Source: Escallonia rubra (Eukaryota > Streptophyta > Magnoliopsida > Escalloniales > Escalloniaceae). From it: DNA of 64,000 bases. A model generated the notes under the pieces. It was not told the origin of the DNA. It saw only the letters and a list, made by a program, of their open reading frames with translations, and did no database searches. Positions 48,270 to 59,085 of this stretch are shown in pieces. The number at the start of each line of letters is the position of its first letter. Within the stretch, counting starts at the first letter, position 1. Made by a program: the position numbers and the translations under genes. Location of the stretch: NCBI GenBank assembly GCA_033065855.1, contig JAVXUO010001116.1, forward strand, positions 248,001-312,000, read 5' to 3'.

Positions 48270-48790
48270 GCATTTCGAGGAGCTCCGCTCGTAGTGCTCC
48301 GACACGAGGACCCATCGCAGTAGGATGGGCTCGTTACCACAAAGCCATCGACGTCTTCATTCTGGGGTGCTCCGGGGTGCTCCGCTCGTAGTGCTCCGGC
48401 ACGAGGACCCCTCGCAACGGGATTGGCTCGCTACCACAAAGCCATCGCCGCTACGAGATGGGCTCGTTACCATAAAGCCATCGCCGTCTTCATTCCGGGG
48501 TGCTTCGCTCGTAGTGCTCTGGCACGAGGACCCCTTACAGCGGGATGGGCTCGTTACCAGAAAGCCATCGCCGTCTTCATTCCGGGGGGCTCCGCTCATA
48601 GTGCTCCAGTACGAGGACCCCTCGCAGCGGGATGGGCTCGTTACCACAAAGCCATCGCCATCTTCATTCCGAGGGGCTCCGCTAGTAGTGCTCCGGCACG
48701 AGGACCCCTCGCGGCGGGATGGGCTCGTTACCACAAAGCCATCACCGCCGCGGGATAGGATCGCTACCACAAAGCTATTGCCGTCTGGGG
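48270..48790. repeat. 87-bp minisatellite in the 5' LTR
   Basis: The unit includes 'gatgggctcgttaccacaaa', 'ccgtcttcattccgggg' and 'tagtgctccggcacgaggac'. Successive copies fall at 48545, 48632 and 48719. Because 87 is a multiple of three, several frames stay open on both strands; the long frames here are by-products, not genes. Confidence 0.9.
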
Positions 48791-49221
48791 TGACTTGCAT
48801 GACACTAGGCACTGAGCTGCGACCATGTCCACTCACGTTACCGGTGATAATCGGCGCCCCCAGGACGATGACCCCCGGGTCACTCCAGGACGGGAGCAGG
48901 TCTTTAGAGGGCATCGCGCCTAGTTTGCCTAGCAGTTGGCTACATGGGCAACCCTCACCGCTATCAGGTTATCTACGCGTCATTTGACGCACCTTGTGGG
49001 ATTCAATAAGGGCTTGGACCGGTGGTTGGGGCAACGGGCTTACTCTGATCATGCCGTTGGGCGTGGTCAGTCTTCTCAGACAGGTAGAGAGATGCTATGT
49101 GAGGCAAGGCAGTGTGAATTTGGGAACCGATAGTCCAACGGAGAACCGGTATTTTTGGCCCCCTAGTGACGTGTCACTCCCAGGGGACGAAACGTGTCAG
49201 CTGATGACACATGCACACTTT

Positions 49222-49231
49222 TGTCTATAAA
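49222..49231 (+). promoter_or_regulatory. TATA box of the gypsy/PMD 5' LTR
   Basis: CTATAAATAG, followed about 30 bases on by 'gagctcatttgggggactc', the likely transcription start area. In the 3' LTR the same position (58343-58352) reads CTATAGATAG. Confidence 0.75.
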
Positions 49232-49590
49232 TAGTGGACTTTGGAGCTCATTTGGGGGACTCTCTCTCATTTTCACATTTTCACTTTCTCTCTTTAAAAA
49301 CCTATTCTCTCCGGAATTCTAGTGAGAGAAATACATTTGGACTTCCGACATCAGACCCCTGACGTTACATCCCTGACTTGGACCCTAGCTTGGACTGTCG
49401 ACTACCGGCCTTGTTCATCGTTGCCCTGTCTGCGCAGCGCTGCCAGCCCTTGGGGCTTGTCTGGGGAGCCTTGCTCTCTGCCCTTACTCCGCCCTCACTA
49501 CCTCTCACTTTGCATACTTGGAAGCTGACTCGAACTGCAGCCTTTGTGGCACCTTCATGTAGGTACGAACCCACTTTCCTTGGCATCATT

Positions 49591-49608
49591 TTGGCGACTT
49601 CACTGGGG
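49591..49608 (+). other. Primer-binding-site-like sequence of the gypsy/PMD element
   Basis: TTGGCGACTTCACTGGGG lies two bases inside the 5' LTR. Its shape resembles the PBS of Tat/Ogre-type plant gypsy elements. The exact tRNA was not determined. Confidence 0.7.
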
Positions 49609-49639
49609 AGGTGAGCATCGTATTTGAGTCTGCCTACCT

Positions 49640-51640
49640 TCCACACTTAGGCTCCATGCCTATGCAATGAAGAGTTACAAGGGTTACTAGCCAGGGCCTT
49701 ACTCATACTGTGCAAGAGGAGGACCACTCGGGTGAACAAGAGGAGACTAGTGTCGTGCGTCTCAAAGACCAGCCACTAACTACCGCACCTGACGTGCAAG
49801 TTGCTGTCAACGCGGCCATCCAACAGTTTACGCCCACCATAGCCAACCTTCAGAACTCGCAGACTGCTTTTATGACAGCCATCATGGAAATGTAAAAATC
49901 CATTAAGGCGATGGCCTCACAGCAGATCATTCCACCGATCCAGCCTGCAAGACCTGTACCGTTTCCTGACGCCGTCCAGGCCCCAGTGTTGCAACCACCG
50001 CCGCCTCGAACGTCTAGACCCTTGGCGGTAGGACTCATGACATCCTCCCTACCTGTAGCCGATGCACTGCATCCCATGATGCCATCACACAGACCGTAAG
50101 CGGACCTCAGACTAGTGTTGCAACAGGTTTTCCCCTGTTGACGCACCTCAGCATGTGCCAGCCCAAAGCTCTTCCGAAACTCATGAATCCATTGAGATAT
50201 AGCCTAACCCCTACCCAAATGAACAACACCAAACAACGGGTCAAGTGGTGGATGTGTCTCGCCCACCCATGCCCCTATACACTTGCCATTGCCAACACCT
50301 GTCATATATCATCCCTCTATTACTCTTGCTCATCAAGTTGCCCCGTCAAGGGGCTTGTGCCGCCCCATCCAGCCATCATCCCTTGGCTGACCATGAAGCA
50401 CCATCCCCCCACTATGTCTCCAAGTCAGACTTCGACGCACTCCTCCACCGCCTGTCACAGACTTCTGCACCCGACTCATCAACCCGACTAACAGGCCACG
50501 CGCCATATGCCAACGACATAGCCATCACACCATACCCACTTAAATACAAGCAACCCACCTTTGTGCTCTTTAATGGACGTGAGGGCAACGCCCGTGAGCA
50601 TTTAACAATATTCACTGGCTCATTGGAGCAATATGGCCCGGGCGATAGTTTGAAGTTGAGGGAGTTTCACAAGTCCCTCACAGGCTTAGCATACACTTGG
50701 TATCACCAGATCCCCGTAGGGACTATCCATTCGTGGAGTGAAATGGTCCAGCTATTCTTGGACAAATTCCACTACGAAGCCGAAAGGGTAACCATAGTGG
50801 ACATCGCGGGCATCCGCCAGAATCCCGGTGAAGGCTTAAACAAATATGTGCACCGCTTTCACCTCAAATGTCTCGAGTGTACAGATTTTAGTAAGGATGA
50901 GACTTTGGTTCCCATATGCATAAAAAAACACGAGTGACATCTACCGGGTGCATATCGAGAACCTGCAGTTGAGGTCATGGGGACACCTCAAGGAAACAGC
51001 TCGCCGTACTTACGAGTCGGTCAGCCCTGTCAAACCGTGGAAGCCTTGCCCGCAGAATGCACTGCTGGCCTCAGCAGACACATCCGGCACTCCGAGCAAC
51101 CACAACAACACCAACAACAACAGCTACACTGGCTTCAAGCTTCAGTTCCAGGATGGGGACCGATGCTCCGACAAGCGAAGGCAACGGGAGACTGCTCCCG
51201 ACTACCCATGTGATTTGAATACGGTAAAAGAATTCTTGGCGAAATGGGTGGCAAATGAAAACAACTTCCAACTGCCACCAATGAGGACCAACATCACGGA
51301 CGCGGAAAAGGCCAGACCCAACTACTGCCCTTACCATCAAGCTATTGGCCATCATCTCAAAGACTGTAATGGGTTGCACGCTATCTTTGCAAGGAAGGTC
51401 GCGTCAGGCGACTTAAAGCTACAGAAGAACAATGATGTGCGTAGGCACCCTTACCCACACCATGGTAACAACAACAGGGAGCATCAGGCGCTCATGGCCG
51501 TTACTGACCACATCGAGTCTATCATCCCCGACGCCCCTATAAAGGGCATTCCTACGGTCACACCCTGTGTACCTTTTGTTCCCCAACCAGCGTCCTCAGT
51601 TGGACAAAAGACGAAGATTACAGGCTTTTTTTGATGAAAT
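49640..51640 (+). pseudogene. Ty3/gypsy gag of the gypsy/PMD element, broken
   Basis: Pieces in order: a leader with QEEDHSGEQEETSVVRLKDQ (49710-49895), a P-rich linker to about 50100, a gag core at 50245-50937 (QPTFVLFNGREGNAREHLTI, YTWYHQIPVGTIHSWSEM, FLDKFHYE), and a downstream part at 50948-51634 with NYCPYHQAIGHHLKDCNGLH, the Cys/His block before protease. In-frame stops at about 49893 and 50938 and frameshifts between the pieces show decay. The core order matches plant Tat-type gag. Confidence 0.88.
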
Positions 51641-51931
51641 GGGGTTTTCACCTGCGGCACAATCTTATCTCTCGCACAGTCTGATTGAAGTCACCACGGG
51701 CCTTGGTCCTGAATGCTTCGATGCGCATACTGAACTCAGACATATCCCTTCTACCGCATTCATTTTCTCCGACGAGGACTCCTACCAATCGAACACCACA
51801 ACCGACCCTACCTCGAACCATTTGAAGTGCATACAACCAGAATCAACGGTTCCTGCCTCATGCTCAATCCAGATGACGGACAGATCACAGCCCCTGTCAA
51901 TGGCCGCTACCTGAAGAAATATTATGCATGA
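51641..51931 (+). pseudogene. Protease start fused to the pol C-terminus (deletion scar)
   Basis: IPSTAFIFSDED and HNRPYLEPFEVHTTRING resemble the entry to a Ty3/gypsy protease. Within about 20 codons the frame ends with APVNGRYLKKYYA and a stop (51929-51931), which is how gypsy integrase/pol proteins end. Everything from the protease active site to almost the end of integrase is therefore missing. The junction lies near 51860-51885. The fusion frame is open at the junction. Confidence 0.7.
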
Positions 51932-52383
51932 TCAGCTACAGATTGTTCCCCCTAGCCCTACTCGCCCACAGTTTAGAACATTTACATACAATTTTTTGTA
52001 TATGCACACATGTTTATGACTTGTAACTTTTGTTGCTTATTACAAGTTCTTCCTTATGTAATGACATTTTGGTCCAAGTACTATCAATACACAGTCATTC
52101 TGCTACATACACTTGTGTTTATCATACACTTATTTTAATTTATGGTCACCAAGTTATTTGCCCTCGACGGGGATAAGGGGAACACCAGCAGGCAACCATC
52201 AGATACAAGACATTCAACAATCGTAACAAACAACAAACACAAAATGTATCAATCACAAGAAACAACCACAAGACAACAAGCAGCTATGCTCATAACATCA
52301 ACACATACAATATACATCTGAAGTTTTCTGGCCATTATCGGGCGCTATTTACTACATCAAAGTCTCACTCACCCTACGGAAGC
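51932..52383. other. Spacer between pol scar and antisense gene
   Basis: Non-coding. It includes 'caacaatcgtaacaaacaacaaacac' style A/C-rich sequence and presumably the 3' end of the antisense transcript. No polypurine tract was recognised. Confidence 0.5.
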
Positions 52384-53514
52384 CTAGATAATAACGCTAC
52401 AGCCGGATCCAAGCCAAAGGCCTCCAACGTCTGACAGCGCAGCCCATCCAGCCTTAAACTTGACCTGCTGCCTTAGTCGCTCGGCCTCTCGAGCCTCCAC
52501 AATGGCACGTCGCCTCTGCAACTCGTCCAGCTGTCTCTACAGATCGGTCAACTGCCTCTCTATATCTACAACTTGCCCATCAATCTCAGCCAGCTCCCCA
52601 ATAATTTCTGATCGCTCCACCTCCAACCCAGTTTGTCGCCTTTCCAGCAACGTCTCCTCCACGCGCATAAGGGCCCTCATTTCCCCCATAGCCCCTCCCT
52701 CGCTCCTCCACCTAAAGAAGTCTGCTAGCCAGTCTAACTGTAGGCCTAGTGATGTAAACGGTGCAAACTCTGACAGTAACCGACTGATGAACTTCGCGGT
52801 CCAACCTGCCGGTGGTACACTAGCAAAAGGTAGCAACCACTCCACAAATCCCGTATACACCCACCTCTGCAATACCGGGTTGCCCACCGTCACCCCCTCA
52901 AATGTTTGTGGGAACGCTGCCTTCACCAGCTCCAGTCGGCGCACCGTCTCGACAGGCAACTGGAGACCCTCCCACGACGCCACATCTGCCTGCACACTCG
53001 AGGAGCCCCTACTGGCCTCTCCAACTGCTACCCTACTCCCACCCCCTACACGCGTCTCTGACACTCCTCCTACCGACTGCACACCCACAGTCTCTGAGTG
53101 CATCGTTAGCAGCGTCGCACCAGCCTTGATCGCAGACCCCGACCACGCGTCCTGCTGACGCTCTGCAACAGGCTGAACCAGCATCCCCTGCTCATGCACC
53201 GAGGCTGCAACCACAGGCTCCAGCTCCGTCGTGTCCTCATGCTCACCTACCACGGCCTCCGTCTCTGTGCCCATCCACCAGTAGCCACTGGCATCAAACA
53301 TCAGTGACTCGTCAACCGGTCCACCGAACAAGTCCTCCACTGTCTCCTCAGCCTCCGATAATGGACTCACCCTCCTACTCACCCCGGCCCCCGACGTGCC
53401 TACCGCCTCTAGCTCATCCTTATCTGCTGGCTTATCAGCTTTAGCTGCCATCTCCTCCTCCACCTCGGTAGCCGCACCTGCATCACTGTCCCCCTCAACC
53501 GCCTGCTCATGCTC

Positions 53515-53606
53515 CTGTCCAAGTCACCATCAGTCCATATACCTCTATTATTTTGTGCAACCAATAAACAACAAAACTTAACAAAAATATCAACAACAAA
53601 TCTTAC
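53515..53606 (-). other. Second intron of the antisense PMD gene
   Basis: Donor GAG|GTAAGA and acceptor TTGGACAG|GAG; 92 bp and T-rich. Splicing joins DALEEPEAE to EHEQAVEGDSDAG, keeping an acidic reading frame that continues into the coiled-coil exon. Confidence 0.72.
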
Positions 53607-54821
53607 CTCAGCCTCTGGCTCCTCTAATGCATCGCGCGGCCTCTTCGACCCTGCTAGCCGTGGGGCTGATGTACCTGCACTAGCCTGACGAGCACTCTCT
53701 ATCATCCTTACTCGAAGTGCCGATAGTGGACCCTTGCCAGCCCCCGGCACCCTTGGCGCCTGCACCATTGGCTCCTCTCCACGGTCCTCCCTTGGGGCAT
53801 CGTCATCAGACCCCTCAGCCTCCTCCTCTACGTCCTTCTCCGAGCTCACAGCATCACTACCGGACACTAACACCAGCATGCCCGACTGTTTCGCAGCCGT
53901 AGCCAATATCAAGCTCAATGCCCAGTCACATACAAACACACCAACCAACCGACGTGTCGCCTACGTTTGTGCCAACCACTCTGCCCAACTAGCTCGTAGC
54001 CGCTCCCACCACTGTGCATACTCCACTGTCACTGCCCCTGCTATCGCTGTCCCCGGCCATCTCCACTCTCTTACCGGTGCTGGCCACTCACGGACTCTGT
54101 CATATCGCATATACCCAAACGCTGTCGTCACACTCCACGGGCTACGATACCCACACGACAGCTCTAAGTCATATCCAAATGCCAGCGACAACCGGTCTGG
54201 GCTATACCTCGCCATATAGTACAAGTTCTCGACGGGCTTCCCACCATCATCTGTTATCACCGGAAGCCAGCCCAAAAAATTGGCCACCAACAGTACAAGC
54301 TGTGCCGGCACCAAGTCCCCCCTCCTGATCAAGTCTGTCGTCATCTCCTGCACGTGTAACCAGGGTGGTACTCCATATGACGCATGCATGTCTCTATACG
54401 ACCGTGTCATGCATGCCTCCAGTGTATCTATCAGCCGCGCTAATAGACACTCCGGCCTCTTGATGCCCACCCACGCAAATGCCCGTGACCCACTGTACCA
54501 CAACGCAACATCCCGTAACCTGCCACATGCCGTGTCACTGTCCTCATCATCGGTACCGGATGCTCAAGCGGATATCCTGTCGGCCGATAGTCTGCGAAGC
54601 ACTCGTACAAATATCTCTGCAGGAACATCCAGTCTACGTATGTCGCCACCTGATACCGCCCATGCGACCGCTTCACATCATTTACGAACTGATCCAGCCG
54701 CGAATACAGTGTGCCAAGATATACGGGAGCTAGCCCGACACGCTTGCTCTGCGCCATCCGAATAGCCAGGGGAATCACCCTCGGGGAAATACCATCCTCC
54801 GGCGTCCCCTCAAACACAAAT

Positions 54822-54908
54822 CTGCAAGCACACAACACCTCATTATACATGACAAGAATAACATATCGCATCTACAAGCATATAGTAAATCGACAGTACA
54901 ATGCTTAC
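54822..54908 (-). other. Intron of the antisense PMD gene
   Basis: Donor GAG|GTAAGC and acceptor GCTTGCAG|A; 87 bp. Splicing joins FLAMFLSR to FVFEGTPEDG in frame, which restores the continuous PMD motif. Confidence 0.8.
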
Positions 54909-56228
54909 CTCGACAGGAACATTGCCAAGAATGCCACCATCTCGTACCGCTCATTCTTGTGATACAGGCCCATCACGAAATAGGTGGCATTGCCCAACTT
55001 CTACCCCGACTTCACTTGCGGCGTCCCATAGAATAATCGAAGCCACCCACCGTACGTCCCCTTCCGGTGCTGCCTCGTCTCCGACAAGATATCCAGTAGC
55101 TGCGTCTGCAACAGCCGCTCCTCTCCAGTCAGTCGCGTCACCCGCGCATCCAATTCCCCATACATCGGCAGCCCTGTCAGTATTAGCACATCCAGCAGCG
55201 TCGACCCAATCTCTCCAAACTCAGTCACAAATATATGTGACTGCGTGCTCCACCTCGACAGCAGTAGGGTCATCCCGGGCGTATCTCATTACAACTCAAG
55301 TCCCCTCCCGGTAATATCTCTCGCTGGTAATAACCCCAATGACTGCAACAGCCCCGCCCACTGCGGCGTCTCCACCATATGCTCGCACCAAAAGTCCCCC
55401 CTATCGGCATCGCACTATGGCCCTTGAAAACCACATGCGACCAGGGTATATCCTCCCTCTCCACCAACAACCCCGGTACATGTCTCGACAACATCACATG
55501 CGCCTCTTCCCAGCTCGGAGCCCCGCACATACGGTGATGGCACCCGTGACTCCTCTCCCATCGACGGACCACTCCACGGAACCGTGAAAGCTCCATCAGC
55601 CACCCGGATGGCCAACTCCTTCCACAGCTCTCGATCAGGTACGGACGGTACCACTCCCAGCAGCGTGTTCATCTTGTCTGGGTCCGGATCAAATATTCTC
55701 ATTGAACCATCGTCAAAGGTCAATGGCACCTCAGTCTCCCCACCCAACGCAGCCGCAGCCTCATCTGTCAGTGGCACTGGCACTGGTGCCGTTGTCATGA
55801 CCCGTGCTGTTCACGATACGCTAACTGCCGCACTTCGCGGCTTTGCCCACATCTTCTGCTTCACTTTTTTTAGCACCGGCGTCGGCTCGACAGGCGTGGC
55901 CCTAGACCCCCTTGCCCCCCGCTGATCCCTCTGCCCCCGCCAACCCCCTAGCCATCGACCCCCTTGGGCCCACCGACCCCCCCATGCGGTGCGAAGCACA
56001 CTCCTTTCTTTCCCCCATTCCCCTTCCCCCCGTGCCAGCTGCACCCGCCGAACTCACCTGACTGACCGACCCCCCTGGGGTCGTCGACCCTCCCTGAGCG
56101 GCCGACGCCCCTCCCCTTTGCCCCTCCCTTTTCTCCTTCCCCCTTCCACTCTTCCTTCCCTCTCCCCACCACCAGCGCCGACCCCTACCCACTGACCCCT
56201 CAGCCACTTCCTTTCCCTCTCTCACCAT

Positions 56229-56722
56229 CTCTTGCTTTCTCTCTCTCTATCTTTTCTCTCTTGAATGGAATGTGCAAATGAATATTGTGAAGATTTCTTC
56301 CCTCTCTCTCTCTTTATATATAGGTGGGCCACCTTTCAATCTTGACCACCCATTCAAAATTCAAATCAAAACTTTCTCCCCCAAAACCCAACAACGGTAT
56401 TTTTCAAACGGATAAGCTTTTCGCGCTTAATTTCTTTTGCATGCTACGTTTCCACCTAAACATCGTCACAACATTTTTCACAAAATTCATATTTCCCGCT
56501 ATCCAAATTTGCACATTTTCGCAACGCAACTTCCTTTTTTTTAGCACTACCTTCCTTTTTTTTTGCGCTAAACTACAGACCACATTTACATACATCATTG
56601 GCATTACAATTTCTTGTTCGCTGTTCTACAAAATGCACGCTACCCGATTGCAAGCTACATCGTTTATGCGTGCGGCGCCCGCTACGGTTGCCCCTCCGCG
56701 CACACCACAAGCAGGGGGCTTA
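56229..56722. promoter_or_regulatory. Upstream region of the antisense PMD gene, with TATA-like box, and 3' PPT of the element
   Basis: On minus, CTATATATAAAGAGAGAGAG (56304-56323) lies about 80-95 bp before the ATG at 56228, a plausible TATA plus GA/Y-patch promoter. At the right edge, AGCAGGGGGCTTA (56710-56722) abuts the 3' LTR on the plus strand and is the likely PPT. Confidence 0.6.
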
Positions 56723-58704
56723 TGTTCCCAACCTATTCTGATCGCACCCTAGGGCCCACTAAGGGACCCATTTTGCGCGACACATCACGCATTCAACGGT
56801 CAGCGGCGCTAACACTTGAAAAACATGCAAGCGAGCACCCTTGCCTCAAAGAGCTCGGCCAACTCCATCAAGGGGGGTCGGCCACCTTCTTTAAAAGGGG
56901 GTCGACCACTCTTGCCTAGGGAAGGCTGCAGCATCCCCTTTTTCGCATCCCATTCAAGCACACTCTCCACAGTGCTCACTCACCACCAGTGGCCGTATGA
57001 CGCTCGTTATCGCCCGCGCGCCGTCGCCGCGACAACCGTCACTCGCGGTTGCGCACTGTTATCTCGGTGCCGTCTCCGTGACGACTGTCGCCCACGCACA
57101 GTATCCATCACTCTGCCATGCCCATGCGCCGCGCCACTTCCATGACATGCCCCGGGCGACAGATACTGTCTCGCGACACTCGTCGCCGCGCCCATACTCC
57201 ACTTTCATGATACATGTGCCCCGGCCCCAGGTATTGTCTCGTGACGGTCGTTGCCACGACCATGCACCACAATCAATGTCTCATGCCTTTGACATAGCGC
57301 CCATGCACCATAATTATGTCTCATGCCTTCGGGCACCACACTCATTTACCGTACCATGCGCCCATGCCATGGATGTGGAACATGCTCCGACCCACTCTCC
57401 GGAGTGTGCAGCTTTCTGAGGGGCTCCGCTCGTAGTGCTTCGGCACAAAGACCCCTCGCAGTGGGATGGGCTCGTTACCACAAAGCCATAGCCGCCATGG
57501 GATGGGCTCGTTACCACAAAGTAATCGCCGTCTTCATTCCATGGGGCTCCACTAGTAGTAGTCCGACACGAGGACCCCTCGCAGCGGGATGGGCTCGTTA
57601 CCACAAAGCAATCGCCGTCATGGGATGGGCTCGTTACCACAAAGCCATCACCGTCTTCAGTCCAGGGGGCTCCGCTCGTAGTGCTCCAGCACGAGGACCT
57701 CTCGTAGCGGGATGGGCTCGTTACCACAAAGCCATCGCCGCCACAGGATGGGCTCGTTACCAAAAAGCCATTGCCGTCTTCATTCCGGGGGGCTCCTCTT
57801 ATAGTGCTCCGGCACGAGGACCCCTCGTAACCGGATGGGCTTGTTACCACAAAGCCATCGCCGCCGCGGGATAGGCTTGTTACCATAAAGCTATCGCCGT
57901 CTGGGGAGACTTGCATGACACTAGGGACTGAGCTGCGACCATGTCCACTCACGTTATCGGTGATCATCGGCGCCCCCAAGACGATGACCCCCGGGTCACT
58001 CCGGGACGGGAACACGTCGTTGGAGGGCATCGCGCATCTTTCGCCTGGCAGTTGGCTACAAGGGCAACCCTTACCGCTGGCAGGTTGTCTACGTGTCTCT
58101 TGACGCACCTTGTGGGATTCAGTAAGGGCTTGGACCGGTGGCTGGGGCAACGGGCTTACTCTGGTCATGCCGTCGTGTGTGGTCAGTCTTCTCAGACATG
58201 TAGAGAGATGCTGTGTGAGGCAAGGCAGTGCAAATTTGGGAACCGACAGTCCAACAGAGAACCGGTATTTTTGGCCCCCTGGGTGACGTGTCACTCCCAG
58301 GGGACGACACGTGTCAGATGATGACACATGCACACTTTTGCCTATAGATAGTGGACTTTTGAGCTCATTTGGGGGACTCTATCTCATTTTGACATTTTTA
58401 CTTTCTCTCTGTAAAAACCTATTCTCTCTGGAATTCTAGTGAGAGAAACACATTTGGACTTCTGACATGGACCCCTAACGCTACATCCCTGACTTGGACC
58501 CTAGCTTGGACTGTTGACTGTCGGTCCTGTTCATCGTCGCCCTGTCTGCACAGCGCTGCCAGCCCTCGCAGCCTGTCTGGGGAGCCTTGCTCTCTGCCCT
58601 TACTCCGCCTTCACTGTCTCTCACTTTGCATACTTGGAAGCTGACTCAGACTGCAGCCTTTGTGGCACCTTCACGTAGGTACGAACCCACTTTCCTTGGC
58701 ATCA
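56723..58704 (+). repeat. 3' LTR of the gypsy/PMD element (1,982 bp)
   Basis: Pairs with 47545-49588. It carries its own version of the 87-bp minisatellite (57420-57890), where some units are shortened. A 339-codon minus frame across it is a by-product of the repeat. Confidence 0.94.
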
Positions 58705-59030
58705 CATACCATTTCTCCAGTCCATTTTACAGCTCACTTAATTACAATACATGCTCATGGTTCATACCCACTGCCTCACGGCAGTGGGACTTTTTCTTCC
58801 CTTCTAAGCCACCCCAGTTTCGCCGGCAACAACAACTTCTCTTCCCTCGGCAGCCCATGTACTCACCCAGTACCCGCGACGCACAAACAATACACAACAT
58901 GCACTAATGCCTGCCAATAGTTTAGATACTCACGCATGCACAACACCTATAGCCTAATCGTACTATACCCAAATCCACCCCTTCGCAGCCCTCCCATACA
59001 TTGATATCCTTACCTAAATACATGTATATA

Positions 59031-59035
<5 letters not shown>

Positions 59036-59083
<48 letters not shown>
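59036..59083. repeat. (AT)n microsatellite
   Basis: About 24 TA units in copy B; it produces a low-complexity tyrosine/isoleucine frame that is not a gene. Confidence 0.95.

Positions 59084-59085
<2 letters not shown>

Larger units (their letters stand above)
47545..49588 (+). repeat. 5' LTR of the gypsy/PMD element (2,044 bp)
   Basis: Contains an 87-bp minisatellite (48270-48790) and a TATA box CTATAAATAG at 49222-49231. It differs from the 3' LTR by repeat count, a 16-bp duplication (caattattcaacggt) near 47620, and scattered substitutions. Confidence 0.94.
52384..56228 (-). pseudogene. Plant mobile domain (PMD) protein gene, antisense and intron-containing, inside the gypsy element
   Basis: PMD blocks in order on minus: HIFVTEFGEIGSTLLDVLIL and TGLPMYGELD (55150-55240), YFVMGLYHKNERYEMVAFLA (54910-54980), FEGTPEDGISPRVIPLAIRM (54750-54820), VGLAPVYLGTLYSRLDQFV and GRYQVATYVDWMFLQRYLYE (54600-54730). 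Two GT..AG introns fit exactly: 54822-54908 and 53515-53606. A further intron near 53950 is likely. The N-terminus (from ATG 56228) is G/R/K-rich. Past the PMD come an acidic stretch, a basic GSKRPRD patch and a C-terminal coiled coil (ETLLERRQTGLEVERSEI). Damage: stops at 55001-55003, near 55811 and at 52537, plus frameshifts near 56000, 55500 and 54540. PMD proteins are host regulators of transposon silencing whose domain has repeatedly been carried by transposons. Confidence 0.8.
47545..58704 (+). mobile_element. Ty3/gypsy (Tat-like) LTR retrotransposon, gag-only, with antisense PMD gene
   Basis: LTRs are 47545-49588 and 56723-58704 (TGTTCCC...GGCATCA). The 5-bp target duplication CATAC is exact (47540-47544 and 58705-58709). 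Internal order on plus: PBS-like site, gag in pieces, a protease start joined to the last residues of pol, a spacer, an antisense spliced PMD gene, and a PPT. RT, RNase H and most of integrase are absent. A PBS of the 'TTGGCGAC..CACTGGGG' form and extra antisense genes between pol and the 3' LTR suggest the Tat group; that placement is inference. Confidence 0.93.

Noticed and set aside
54479..55587. Plus-strand open frames in the PMD region
   Set aside because: Shadow frames opposite the PMD gene; they have no family motif, while the minus strand shows clear PMD blocks and splice sites.
57314..58333. 339-codon minus-strand frame in the 3' LTR
   Set aside because: A by-product of the 87-bp minisatellite, with the same frame repeated in the other LTR; no start context or family motif.
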